Assembly (NCBI GenBank): GCA_963735455.1
Contig: CAVTKZ010000002.1
Location: 62,001 to 126,000 of the forward strand
Source of the DNA: Palsa-1033 sp963735455
GTDB lineage: Bacteria > Chloroflexota > Limnocylindria > Limnocylindrales > CSP1-4
DNA length: 64,000 nucleotides
Direction of reading: 5' to 3'
The notes under the pieces are model-generated. The model had not been told where the DNA came from, did not search any database, and saw nothing but the letters and a program-made list of their open reading frames with translations. This document shows, one piece after another, positions 16,806 to 25,010 of the stretch. The stretch's first letter is position 1; each line of letters begins with the position of its first letter. Both the position numbers and the translations under genes were made by a program.

Positions 16806-17702
16806 TCAGGACGGCGGCAGGAAGCCCAGCCCGCTCAGGATCGCCTGGCCGTCGGGCCCCGCGAACCAGGTCAGCAAGGCCTGCGCCGCGGCCGCGTTCC
16901 TGGACGCCTTGACGACCACCCCGGAGTAGGTCGCCGGCACGTTCGCGTCGGGCGGAACCGTGATCGGGGTGACCTGGGTGGAGGTCTTGGCGTCGGTCAC
17001 GTAGACGATTGCCGCGTCCCCTTCGCCCAGCGCGATCTTCGAGACGACTGCGGCGACGTTGTCCTCCTGGGAGACGACGTTGGCGTTGTAGGCGGCCACG
17101 AAGCCGGACGGGTAGCCGGCCTCCTTGGCCAGGTTGGCGACGAGCATCGTGGCGTACCTCGTGATCGGCACGCTGGCCCCGGCGGCGATCACCTTGACCC
17201 CCGGCTTTGCCAGGTCGGCCGGGCTGGTGATGCCGGCCGGGTTGGCCGTCGGGACGATGACCGTCAGGAGGTTGCCCGCGAACTTGACCGGGTCGCCGGC
17301 GGCCAGGCCCTTGGTCACCAGCTTGCCCGGATTGGTCGTGTCGGCCGACAGGAAGACGTCGGCCGGGGCGCCCTGCTCGATCTGGGTCTCGAGGGTCGAC
17401 GACGAGTCGGTCGAGATCGTGATCGTGACCCCGGGGTAGGCGGCCGTGAAGGCGGTTTGGGCCCTGGTGAGGGCGGCCTTCAGCGACGAGGCGCCATAGA
17501 TCGTCAGCGAGCCGCTGAGGGCCGCCGCGGTCGACCCGGACGGGGCCACGCTGGGCGCCGGAGCGACCGACGCGGACGGAGCCACGCTGGGCGCCGGAGC
17601 GCCCGACGCGGCCGCGCTCGGGGCGGTGGTTGCGGCACTTGACGAGCAGGCAGCCAGGATCAGCGCGCCGACGGCGAGCAGCGCGCCGAGACGGGATTTC
17701 AT
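16806..17702 (-). CDS. modA: Molybdate-binding lipoprotein ModA
   Basis: A 298-residue extracytoplasmic solute-binding protein. The signal peptide ends in the lipobox LAAC, then a repetitive linker (PSVAPSASVAPAPSVAPSG) leads to the binding domain starting SLTIYGASSLKAAL. Ligand-loop residues typical of ModA are seen in GASSL, DSSSTLETQIEQGAPADVFLSA and the C-terminal AIVYVTDAK. It captures molybdate or tungstate for ModB. A GGAG ribosome site precedes the ATG. An inverted repeat 31 nt upstream may be its operator. Confidence 0.92.
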   Translation of the reverse strand: MKSRLGALLAVGALILAACSSSAATTAPSAAASGAPAPSVAPSASVAPAPSVAPSGSTAAALSGSLTIYGASSLKAALTRAQTAFTAAYPGVTITISTDSSSTLETQIEQGAPADVFLSADTTNPGKLVTKGLAAGDPVKFAGNLLTVIVPTANPAGITSPADLAKPGVKVIAAGASVPITRYATMLVANLAKEAGYPSGFVAAYNANVVSQEDNVAAVVSKIALGEGDAAIVYVTDAKTSTQVTPITVPPDANVPATYSGVVVKASRNAAAAQALLTWFAGPDGQAILSGLGFLPPS

Positions 17703-17732
17703 CGGTCGATTCTCCGGAACCTGGGGACGAGT

Positions 17733-17748
17733 AATACCACGCAGTATT
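17733..17748. promoter_or_regulatory. Inverted repeat AATAC-N6-GTATT upstream of modA
   Basis: A perfect 5-bp inverted repeat separated by six bases, A+T-rich within very G+C-rich surroundings, 31 nt upstream of the modA start and between divergent genes. It could be a repressor site (for example of a molybdate-responsive regulator) or part of the modA promoter. No regulator gene is in view. Confidence 0.4.
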
Positions 17749-17855
17749 GATTCGTGACCGCTGGATGTCTAGGTGTGACACGGGACGCACCCCGGTCCGG
17801 CGCCCAGTACGGGACGAGTCTCGGAGGGCCGTCCGGACGCCGCCGGCCGGTCGGC

Positions 17856-17861
17856 TACGAT
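17856..17861 (+). promoter_or_regulatory. -10 box TACGAT, probably leaderless
   Basis: TACGAT followed by 7 nt and ATG at 17869. The in-frame ATG at 17860 lies inside the box itself, which favours 17869 as the true start. Confidence 0.55.
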
Positions 17862-17868
17862 GGCGGGC

Positions 17869-18354
17869 ATGGCCGGTCCGAACGACGAGCTGATCGAGCG
17901 CTTCTATGGCGCCTTCGCCCGGGGTGATGGGGCCGCGATGGCCGCCTGCTACGCCCCGGGGATCCACTTCCGGGATCCGGCCTTCGGCGAGCTGGACGGT
18001 CCGGCGGCCGGGGCGATGTGGCGGATGCTGGCCGGTAGTGCCCGCGACTTCCGGCTCGAGCTGCTCGAGCACGGATCGGACGCCACGAGTGGCACCGCCC
18101 ACTGGCTCGCCCACTACACGTTCAGCCAGACCGGCCAGCCGGTCGTCAACGACGTCCGGGCGGCGTTCCGCTTCGCCGACGGCCTGATCGTCGACCACGT
18201 CGACTCGTTCGACTTCCCGCGCTGGGCGGCCCAGGCCCTTGGCCTGCGTGGGCGATTGCTAGGCCGGACGGCATTCCTGCGCTCGAGCGTCCAGCGCCGG
18301 GCCCGGGCGCGGCTCGACCAGTTCGTCGCATCGGAGGGGTCGCCCTCCGTCTAG
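17869..18354 (+). CDS. SnoaL/NTF2-like protein
   Basis: A 161-residue protein with the cone-shaped NTF2 fold pattern: an N-terminal helix NDELIERFYGAFARGDGAAMAACYAP, the strand pair HFRDPAFGELDG, a central SGTAHWLAHYTFSQTGQPVVND and a closing strand VRAAFRFADGLIVDHVDSFD. Members are ligand binders or isomerase-like enzymes of varied function; substrate is not predictable. A basic C-terminal tail (LRSSVQRRARARLDQF) extends past the fold. Start chosen from the leaderless promoter. Confidence 0.8.
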   Translation: MAGPNDELIERFYGAFARGDGAAMAACYAPGIHFRDPAFGELDGPAAGAMWRMLAGSARDFRLELLEHGSDATSGTAHWLAHYTFSQTGQPVVNDVRAAFRFADGLIVDHVDSFDFPRWAAQALGLRGRLLGRTAFLRSSVQRRARARLDQFVASEGSPSV

Positions 18355-18389
18355 GTCTTGGCGCGTGCGATCTGTAGGGGAGCACGCCC

Positions 18390-18803
18390 ATGACCCGCCC
18401 CGCCGCCCCGGTTGCCAGTCCGCGCGCCTTCATCGCCGCCCTGGTCGCGGCCCTGGCCGCCGCGGCCCTGCTCTTCGTCTTCTTCGGGCTGGCCAGCCTG
18501 CCGATCGGCCGGACGCCCCAGCAGGCCGCCGGCTATTTCGGGATCCGGCTGATCCCATTCGGGCTGTGCCTGATGCTGATCGGCTTCGCCGAGACGCTGG
18601 CCCTGGTCGTGGCGGATGCCCTGGCCGCCCCACCGGCCGGCCCGATCCGGGCCCGGGCGACGATCGGGCTGTCGACCCTGGCCGAGCTGCTCCGGGCGGT
18701 CACCGGCCTGTCGGCGACACCGGCCGGGATCGGCGCCCTGGTCGCCCTGCTGGGCGCCTTCCTGCTCGTCGGCTCGGGAGCCGCGGCCAACACCGTGCCC
18801 TGA
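18390..18803 (+). CDS. Four-helix membrane protein of unknown function
   Basis: A 137-residue protein with four hydrophobic segments (FIAALVAALAAAALLFVFFGL; RLIPFGLCLMLIGFAETLALVVA; LAELLRAVTGLS; IGALVALLGAFLLVGSGAAA). A GGGGAG site lies about 9 nt upstream. No family recognised. It converges with the next minus-strand gene, whose stop is 8 nt away. Confidence 0.65.
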   Translation: MTRPAAPVASPRAFIAALVAALAAAALLFVFFGLASLPIGRTPQQAAGYFGIRLIPFGLCLMLIGFAETLALVVADALAAPPAGPIRARATIGLSTLAELLRAVTGLSATPAGIGALVALLGAFLLVGSGAAANTVP

Positions 18804-18811
18804 GCCAACGC

Positions 18812-21484
18812 TCAGCTGCCCGGGGTTGGCCCAGGCTCGGGCTCGACGGCAGGCTCCGGAGCGGCGACGGCCGCGGCCGGGGCCGGCACGACAGGCGCCG
18901 CCGGAGCCGGCGCGAAGAGCCGTTCCGCCTTCGCCCGGTAGCGCTCGTGGCGAATGCTCCGCTGGCGGAAGAACCACCAGAAGCCAAGGGCGATCGCGCC
19001 GTACACGGCGACCGTCACCAGGATCGTCCAGAGGCCGGTCGGGCTGGGGTTCGGGGTGAAGCTGCTGACCGGGTAAAGGACGACGTGGGCGAAGAACAGG
19101 ATCGCCACCGCCCACAGGATCGCCCACTTCCAGCGGCTCCAGGCAAAGAGCGTCTCGCCGGCCAGGAACTTGAGCGGGATCAGGCCGATCGCGGTGCCCT
19201 GCACGGCGCCGATGAAGATGTCGGCCAGGACCTGGTTGATCACTGCCCCGCCGTCGCCGCCGACCAGGCCGACCGACGGCTCGAACGGGATCCGGGCGAA
19301 CCACGCGGCCAGCCCCACGACGAGCAGGACGGTCATCCCCCGGAACGCCATCCGGCCCCGGTCGTCCGTGCTCAGCGCGATCCCGAACGTGAAGCCGCCG
19401 ATGATCCCGTAGACGTAACCTGGCTGGACGCCGGTGATCCGGGTGATCAGGACGCAGGCAGCGGCCAGGATCAGCGTCCACAGCGCGACGTGGACCTTGC
19501 CCCGCGACTGATAACGGCCCCGGACGTAGAGCTCACCGGGGACCTGCGAGACGGCGGTGCCCACGGCGATCCCGAACAGGGTCGTGCCGAAGGTCCGGGC
19601 GGCGTTCTGGAACGGGAACGTGTTGTCGAGGAAGGCGTACAGCAGGGCGGCCAGGAGCAGGTATAGGACCAGCCCCGTCCAGGTGTGCGACCAGGCGACG
19701 AGCTGCTGCCCGATCCGGGCCGCGATGCCCGGCTGGCCGGCCGTGCCCCGCAGCCGCTTTGGTCGCCTGCGCCGGGCGTAGCGTTCGATCAGCGCCCGGT
19801 TGCCGCCCAGGGTGCTGTTGAAGATCGGGGTCGGCGCTCCGAGCAGGAGCATCACGAAGGCCGTGATGCCCACGCTGCGGGCCACGTCCTGGGGGGCCAG
19901 CGAGATGTCCAGCGGCCCCGGCAGGACGAAGGCGATCGATGGCGCGGCCGCGGCGACATCGAGGGCCACGACGGCCACCTGGCCGAGGGCGGCCTCGCTG
20001 ACGTAGGTCCGCCCGGTGCTCGGGTCGTCGACCGCCGCCAAACCGCCGACGATGCCGCTGATCGAGCGCTCGAAGCGCAATGACCCGTCGGTCCCGATCC
20101 CGTACAGGCTGGCCCGACCCTGGCCGCCGAGCGGCACCAGGACCTGGCGGCTGGCCGCCAGGATCGCGATCCCGGTGGCCGAGTCATTGGCGATCGGGGC
20201 AGGATCGAGGATCGCGCTGCTGGCTCGGACAAGTCCCCCGGCCGGGTCCACCTTGAAGGCGCTCAGCTTGTTGACGGCGCTCTCGGTCACGTACAGGGTG
20301 CCGCTGGCCGGGTCGTAGGCCATCCCGCCCGGCCCGGAGGCCGGCAGCGCCTGACCGATCTGGAGCGTCTTGCCGTTGACGATCGCGACCGCCCCGGGCT
20401 GGCCAGGGCCGGGACTCTCGACGACAAACAGCCAGCCGTGGGTCGGATCGAAGGCCAGCCGGGTCGCCGAGCCGATCGAAAGCTCGCTGCCGACCTGGAG
20501 GTCAGGACCGATCACCGCGACCTCGTTGGCCGCCGGCATGGCCACGAACAGGCGCTGGTCGGCGGGATCGTAGGCCAGGCTCTCGGGGTTCCCGGGCAGG
20601 TCGATGCTGTTGAGCAGGTCCGGGTCGGCGATCCGGCCGTCGACCACCGCCACCCGGCAGTCGGCCTCGAGGCCGACGAAGACGAAGCCGCTATCGGAGG
20701 CCACCGTCAGGGCGTCCGGGAAGTGCCCGACGGCCACCCGAGCCTGGACGTGGAGGGCGGCCGGGTCGCGAGGCAGGCCATCGATCACGGCAAGCTCGCC
20801 GCCCGAGGTGCCGTCCACGACGAAGACCCGGCCCGGCCTCCCGCGCTGTCCACGCCAATCGCACCTGGGAAGATGAGCTTGTCGCCGGCCAAGCTGCCGA
20901 CCTGGCCGACGATGCTGCCGTCGTGCACCGTCGCCGTCGGCGGAGGTCCACTGCCGAAGCCCCCGAACGTGCAGCCGGGCGCCGGCTGGGTCGGCACGAT
21001 CCCGGTCGGATTGATGACCGGCGCGCTCGGCGCAGGCGTGGGCGCTAGGCGCCGCGGCCGGCGAGGCGGAGGGGACCGGTGTCTGGCGGGTGAACGTGAA
21101 CGTGCCGGTGTTGCCGTTCGTGTCGGTGCCGCAGCCGGTCAGCGCCGTGCCGTCGGCCGAGACGACCGCGTCGCTGGTCGCTACGTACGAGCCCCCGTCC
21201 TGGGCCGCCACCAAGTGGAGCTGATTGCCGGTGACCGTGCCGGTCAGGGTGTACGTGTTGTCGTTGGCGACGCCGGAGACGGCGCCGGTCGTGAAGTTCT
21301 CGGTCGTCCATACATCGGTGTTGGGGAAGTCGCCGATGTTGGCGTGGTAGATGCCCGACCAGGTCCCCCGGATGTCGACCGGGGCATCGGCCGCCGCGGG
21401 CGCCGCCAGGTGAGGCAGGAGGACCGGCGCGAGCAGGCTCAGGCCGAGCGACCCGGCAAGGAACGCGACCAGGACGCGCCGCAT
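18812..21484 (-). CDS. Secreted beta-propeller protein with a C-terminal multi-helix membrane domain
   Basis: About 890 residues. A signal peptide is followed by a small beta domain (DIRGTWSGIYHANIGDF), then a YncE-like propeller with repeated units such as PESLAYDPADQRLFVAMP, RLAFDPTHGWLFVVESP and GGMAYDPASGTLYVTES, then from residue ~570 about eight membrane helices (ITAFVMLLLGAPTPIFNSTL onward) and a Pro/Ala-rich tail. Between roughly 21040 and 20845 the correct frame is a different one (CTFGGFGSGPPPTATVHDG ... GDKLIFPGAIGVD), so two compensating single-base errors distort this stretch. Function unknown; the layout suggests an outward-facing sensing or binding propeller tethered to a membrane module. 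Confidence 0.75.
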   Translation of the reverse strand: MRRVLVAFLAGSLGLSLLAPVLLPHLAAPAAADAPVDIRGTWSGIYHANIGDFPNTDVWTTENFTTGAVSGVANDNTYTLTGTVTGNQLHLVAAQDGGSYVATSDAVVSADGTALTGCGTDTNGNTGTFTFTRQTPVPSASPAAAPSAHACAERAGHQSDRDRADPAGARLHVRGLRQWTSADGDGARRQHRRPGRQLGRRQAHLPRCDWRGQRGRPGRVFVVDGTSGGELAVIDGLPRDPAALHVQARVAVGHFPDALTVASDSGFVFVGLEADCRVAVVDGRIADPDLLNSIDLPGNPESLAYDPADQRLFVAMPAANEVAVIGPDLQVGSELSIGSATRLAFDPTHGWLFVVESPGPGQPGAVAIVNGKTLQIGQALPASGPGGMAYDPASGTLYVTESAVNKLSAFKVDPAGGLVRASSAILDPAPIANDSATGIAILAASRQVLVPLGGQGRASLYGIGTDGSLRFERSISGIVGGLAAVDDPSTGRTYVSEAALGQVAVVALDVAAAAPSIAFVLPGPLDISLAPQDVARSVGITAFVMLLLGAPTPIFNSTLGGNRALIERYARRRRPKRLRGTAGQPGIAARIGQQLVAWSHTWTGLVLYLLLAALLYAFLDNTFPFQNAARTFGTTLFGIAVGTAVSQVPGELYVRGRYQSRGKVHVALWTLILAAACVLITRITGVQPGYVYGIIGGFTFGIALSTDDRGRMAFRGMTVLLVVGLAAWFARIPFEPSVGLVGGDGGAVINQVLADIFIGAVQGTAIGLIPLKFLAGETLFAWSRWKWAILWAVAILFFAHVVLYPVSSFTPNPSPTGLWTILVTVAVYGAIALGFWWFFRQRSIRHERYRAKAERLFAPAPAAPVVPAPAAAVAAPEPAVEPEPGPTPGS

Positions 21485-21532
21485 GGGTGTCCCCTGCTCG
21501 GGCCGGGAATCGTCGTCCGGCGTGCGCCGAAT

Positions 21533-22234
21533 CTAGCCGATCGCGGCCGCCGCGAACGAGGCCATGTCGGGGAAGGTGAAGTCGGGCTTGGCGTCGGCCG
21601 GCGGCGTCGCCCCGAAGCCCGGCCGGTCGTGGCGCCGATCGATCCAGGCCGTGCGCAGGCCGGCGGCCTGGGCCGGCACGTGATCGTGGAACAGGCTCTG
21701 GGCGACGTGCAGGTGGCGCGAGCGCGGCCCGCCGATCTGCTCCAGGGCCAGCTCGATGTTGCGCGGATTCGGCTTGTACGAGCCGAGCTGCTGGGCGGTG
21801 ATCACCCAGTCGAAATGGACCCCCAGGCGCTCGTTCGAGCGAGCGAACAGGTCCGTGTCGCAGTTCGTGATCACGCCCAGCTTGTAGCGCCCGGCGAGGC
21901 GGGCGAGGGCCTCGACCGAGTCGGGGAATGGCGGCCAGTCGCGGACCGACTCGGAGAAGCGCTCGACCTCGGCGGGGGTCGGCTCGACGCCGAGCTCGGC
22001 GGCAACGCCGGTTAGCGCCCGGGCCAGGACGGCCCGGTAGGTCAGGTAGGGGCCGGCCTCGGCGGCCGCCTCGAACCGGGCGAACGCTTCGAGGAGCTCG
22101 TCGTCGCTGGCGGTGATGCCCCGCGGATCGAGGACCCGGCGCAAGGCCGCCAGGATTCCGCGCTCCCAGTCGATCAGCGTGCCGTAGCAGTCGAAGGTGA
22201 GGATGTCGAAGTCGGTCAGCGCGGGGGTCGTCAT
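21533..22234 (-). CDS. Haloacid-dehalogenase-like hydrolase (type II HAD)
   Basis: A 233-residue HAD enzyme. Motif 1 is LTFDCYGTLIDW with the nucleophile Asp, motif 2 is VITNCD (Thr/Asn type), Lys in GSYKPNPRNIELAL is motif 3, and HVAQSLFHDHVPAQAAGL with WIDRR is motif 4. The DCYGTL form and cap region fit the L-2-haloacid dehalogenase-like subgroup, though substrates of such enzymes vary. GGAGGA precedes the ATG. Confidence 0.9.
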   Translation of the reverse strand: MTTPALTDFDILTFDCYGTLIDWERGILAALRRVLDPRGITASDDELLEAFARFEAAAEAGPYLTYRAVLARALTGVAAELGVEPTPAEVERFSESVRDWPPFPDSVEALARLAGRYKLGVITNCDTDLFARSNERLGVHFDWVITAQQLGSYKPNPRNIELALEQIGGPRSRHLHVAQSLFHDHVPAQAAGLRTAWIDRRHDRPGFGATPPADAKPDFTFPDMASFAAAAIG

Positions 22235-22302
22235 TCAGCAGTCCTCCATCTCCGCGACAGTGTGCACGCCGGCCGGCCAACGGTGCGCGCCGGACACAGA
22301 AA

Positions 22303-22327
22303 CGCCCGGTCCGTGATGGACCGGGCG
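22303..22327 (-). terminator. Rho-independent terminator of the cold-shock gene
   Basis: Perfect 10-bp stem (22303-22312 with 22318-22327) with a 5-nt loop, followed on the minus strand by GTTTCTGTGT. It lies 21 nt past the cold-shock gene's stop. Confidence 0.8.
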
Positions 22328-22348
22328 AGAGTGGTCTGAGCCGAAGGC

Positions 22349-22552
22349 TCAGGCAGCCTGAACCTTGATCGCGCGCGGGCCCTTGGGGCCGGCTTCGACC
22401 TCGAAGGTCACGTGCTCGCCGCCGACCAGCTTGTCGAAGTCGATCGACCGGTCAAGCCCGTCGCGGTGGAAGAAGTAGTCCTTGCCGTCGTCGGCGGTGA
22501 TGAAACCGAACCCACGATCGGAGACGACCTTCTTGACACTTCCGTTGGCCAT
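22349..22552 (-). CDS. Cold-shock protein (CspA family)
   Basis: A 67-residue single-stranded nucleic-acid-binding OB-fold. RNP-1-like GFGFITADDG and RNP-2-like DYFFHRDGL motifs are present, then GGEHVTFEVEAGPKGPRAIKVQAA. The ATG at 22552 is taken as the start; the frame runs further upstream but family members begin with MANGSVKK-like sequence. A ~110-nt leader separates it from a -10 box at 22668, as is common for cold-shock mRNAs. Confidence 0.95.
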   Translation of the reverse strand: MANGSVKKVVSDRGFGFITADDGKDYFFHRDGLDRSIDFDKLVGGEHVTFEVEAGPKGPRAIKVQAA

Positions 22553-22662
22553 GAGGGGTATTCCTGTTCTCTTCTCGGCGTAGAGGGATGCGGCGCAGAG
22601 GCCGGCTCGAGAAGGGAACCATCGACCTAGCGGAGGCCTCCCGGCTATCGAGAGGAGCCTCA

Positions 22663-22668
22663 ACTATA
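22663..22668 (-). promoter_or_regulatory. -10 box TATAGT for the cold-shock gene
   Basis: The most A+T-rich spot between 22553 and 22827 reads TATAGT on the minus strand, implying a leader of about 105 nt before the cold-shock start codon. No clear -35 element. Confidence 0.5.
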
Positions 22669-22827
22669 GCACTTCACGCTCAGGAGCCCGGTTCACGAGG
22701 GATTCCGGTGCCCCGACGACAGGCTCCCGTTCAGGACTTCGTCAGGAGCGGAGCCCACGATGGTGGCGTGGGCACGCCCTGATCCGGGCCCCGCCAACTC
22801 CGTCCTGAGAGCTCCAAAGGTGCGCAC

Positions 22828-24339
22828 ATGCGTCTGAAGATCCTTGCCGCGGTCGGCCTGATCGTGGTCGGCGTCGCCGCGATCGGCGTCGTGATCATCG
22901 GTCCGAACTTCGGCTCGAGCTCCGCCGTCCAGTACATCACCGCGACGGCCGCCGTCCAGAACGTGACCCAGAGTGCGGCTGCGAGCGGCTCGCTGGCCGC
23001 CTCGGTGACCTACGGGCTGGCCTTCGGACACGACCCGGTCATCGCCGGCAGCTCGTCGTCATCGGCCTCGAGCAGCGGTTCCGGTGGCTCGACGACCTGG
23101 CCGGTCAGCTCGGTCAGCGTGAGCGTCGGCGACACCGTCGCCAAGGGCCAGGTCCTGGCCGTCGCGGACAGCGCCAGCGCCAGCCAGGCGCTGTCGGCGG
23201 CCCAGTCCAACCTGGCGATCGCCCAGGCTCGGCTGGCCAGCGACGAAGGCGGCCTGACCGCGATCGACAAGGCGATGGCCAAGCTCTCGATCACCCAGGC
23301 CGAGCAGCAGCTGAGCAACGCCCGGACGAGCGAATCCGATACCCGGACCCAGAACAACCTGAGCATCGCCAACGCCAACACCGCCCTGAGCCAGGCCAAG
23401 GCCACCCTCAGCGCCGACCAGGCGGCCAGCGCCCCGGCCGACCAGATCAACCAGGACAAGGCCGCGGTCACCAACGCCAACCAGAACCTGGCCCAGGCCA
23501 AGGCCAAGGCGACCCAATCGAACAACCAGGCGGCCGAGAGCGTCGCGTCGGCTGAGCTCCAGGTCACCTCCGCCGAGCAGGGCTACTCGAGCAAGACGGC
23601 GCCCGCGCCGGCCCTCACGATCCTGTCCGACAAGGCCTCGGTCGCCACCGCCCAGACCGCGGTGGATAGCGCCCAGACGACAGTCAACCTGGCCTCGATC
23701 ACGGCCCCCGCCGACGGCACGGTCATCGCGGTCTCGATCGTGCCCGGGCTCGATGCACCGTCGGGCGACGCGATCGAGATGCAGGGCACCCAGCTGCAGG
23801 TCACCGCGGACTTCGCCGAGACCGACCTGCCCAGCCTCAAGGTCGGCCAGGCGGCGACGCTCGCGATCACGGCCACGAACGAGACCGTGACCGGCAAGCT
23901 GACCGAGATCGACCCGGTTGCCTCCAGCTCGGGCTCGTCTTCGGTCGTGACCTACCCGGTCGTGATCACCCTCGACTCGGCCCCCGCGGACGTGAAGGTG
24001 GGCATGTCGGCCAGCGTCTCGATCACGACCGCCGAGGCCGATAACGTGCTCGCCGTGCCGGCGGTCGCCCTGGTCGGCTCGAGCGGCTCGTACGGTGTCC
24101 GGGTGATGGCCAGCGACGGCTCGATCATGACGATCCCGGTCACGGTCGGCTTGATCACGACCCAATATGCGGCGATCACCGGCGGGATCAATGCCGGCGA
24201 CACGATCGTCGTCGGGATCTCCACGCCGCGCACCTCGACGACCTCGACCACGACCAATCCGGGCAGCCTGACCGGCGGCTTCGGGGGTGGCTTCGGGGGC
24301 AACTTCGGCGGCGGCGGGACGCGGCGAGGTCAGCCGTGA
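22828..24339 (+). CDS. MacA-like membrane fusion protein of an ABC exporter
   Basis: A 503-residue periplasmic-adaptor-type protein. An N-terminal helix is followed by half of a lipoyl domain (SVSVGDTVAKGQVLAVADSA), a long Ala/Gln/Asn-rich coiled coil (residues ~110-270, heptads such as AQSNLAIAQARLASDE), the second lipoyl half (ITAPADGTVIAVSIVPG), then a beta-barrel and a final membrane-proximal domain. The last 20 residues are Gly-rich (GGFGGGFGGNFGGGG). The stop overlaps the ATPase gene. In a single-membrane cell it would couple to the MacB-type permease to export an unknown substrate. Confidence 0.88.
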   Translation: MRLKILAAVGLIVVGVAAIGVVIIGPNFGSSSAVQYITATAAVQNVTQSAAASGSLAASVTYGLAFGHDPVIAGSSSSSASSSGSGGSTTWPVSSVSVSVGDTVAKGQVLAVADSASASQALSAAQSNLAIAQARLASDEGGLTAIDKAMAKLSITQAEQQLSNARTSESDTRTQNNLSIANANTALSQAKATLSADQAASAPADQINQDKAAVTNANQNLAQAKAKATQSNNQAAESVASAELQVTSAEQGYSSKTAPAPALTILSDKASVATAQTAVDSAQTTVNLASITAPADGTVIAVSIVPGLDAPSGDAIEMQGTQLQVTADFAETDLPSLKVGQAATLAITATNETVTGKLTEIDPVASSSGSSSVVTYPVVITLDSAPADVKVGMSASVSITTAEADNVLAVPAVALVGSSGSYGVRVMASDGSIMTIPVTVGLITTQYAAITGGINAGDTIVVGISTPRTSTTSTTTNPGSLTGGFGGGFGGNFGGGGTRRGQP

Positions 24340-25010
24340 CCGGCGCGCTGATCGAGCTCCATGACGTCAGCCGGATCTACGACCTGGGCCACGTCCAGGT
24401 GGCCGCCCTGCAGAACGTCGACCTGCAGGTCCAGCAGGGCGAGTTCCTGGCGATCGTCGGGCCGTCCGGCTCGGGCAAGTCGACGATGATGAACATCCTC
24501 GGCTGCCTCGACCGGCCGACCGGCGGGACGTACACCCTGGCCGGGACGCCGGTCGCCGAGCTCGACGACGACGGCCTGGCCCGCCTGCGCAGCCGGACGA
24601 TCGGCTTCGTCTTCCAGTCCTACAACCTGCTGCCGCGGACCTCGGCCCTGGAGAACGTGGCGACGCCCCTGCTCTACCAGGGCGTCTCGCGCAAGGATCG
24701 CCTGGCCCGGGCCCGGGTCACCCTCGAGCGGCTCGGCCTGGGCGATCGAGTGGACCACGTCCCGACCGAGCTGTCGGGCGGCCAGCAGCAGCGAGTCGCG
24801 ATCGCCCGGGCGCTGGTCACCGAGCCGGCCCTGCTCCTGGCCGATGAGCCGACCGGCAACCTCGACAGCACCTCGGGCGCCGAGGTGATGGCCCTCCTGG
24901 CCCAGCTCAATGCCGCGGGCCGGACGATCGTGATGATCACCCACGACAGCGACGTCGCCAGCCGGGCCAGCCGGCAGGTCCACGTGCGTGACGGACGGCT
25001 GGTGGCATGA
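24336..25010 (+). CDS. MacB/LolD-type ABC transporter ATPase
   Basis: A 224-residue ATPase. Walker A GPSGSGKST, Q-loop FVFQSYNLLPRTSALENV, signature LSGGQQQRVAIARAL, Walker B LLLADEPTGNLDS and switch His in ITHD are intact. GTG start overlaps the adaptor gene, and the stop overlaps the permease gene, giving a tightly coupled three-gene exporter operon. Confidence 0.96.
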   Translation: MTGALIELHDVSRIYDLGHVQVAALQNVDLQVQQGEFLAIVGPSGSGKSTMMNILGCLDRPTGGTYTLAGTPVAELDDDGLARLRSRTIGFVFQSYNLLPRTSALENVATPLLYQGVSRKDRLARARVTLERLGLGDRVDHVPTELSGGQQQRVAIARALVTEPALLLADEPTGNLDSTSGAEVMALLAQLNAAGRTIVMITHDSDVASRASRQVHVRDGRLVA

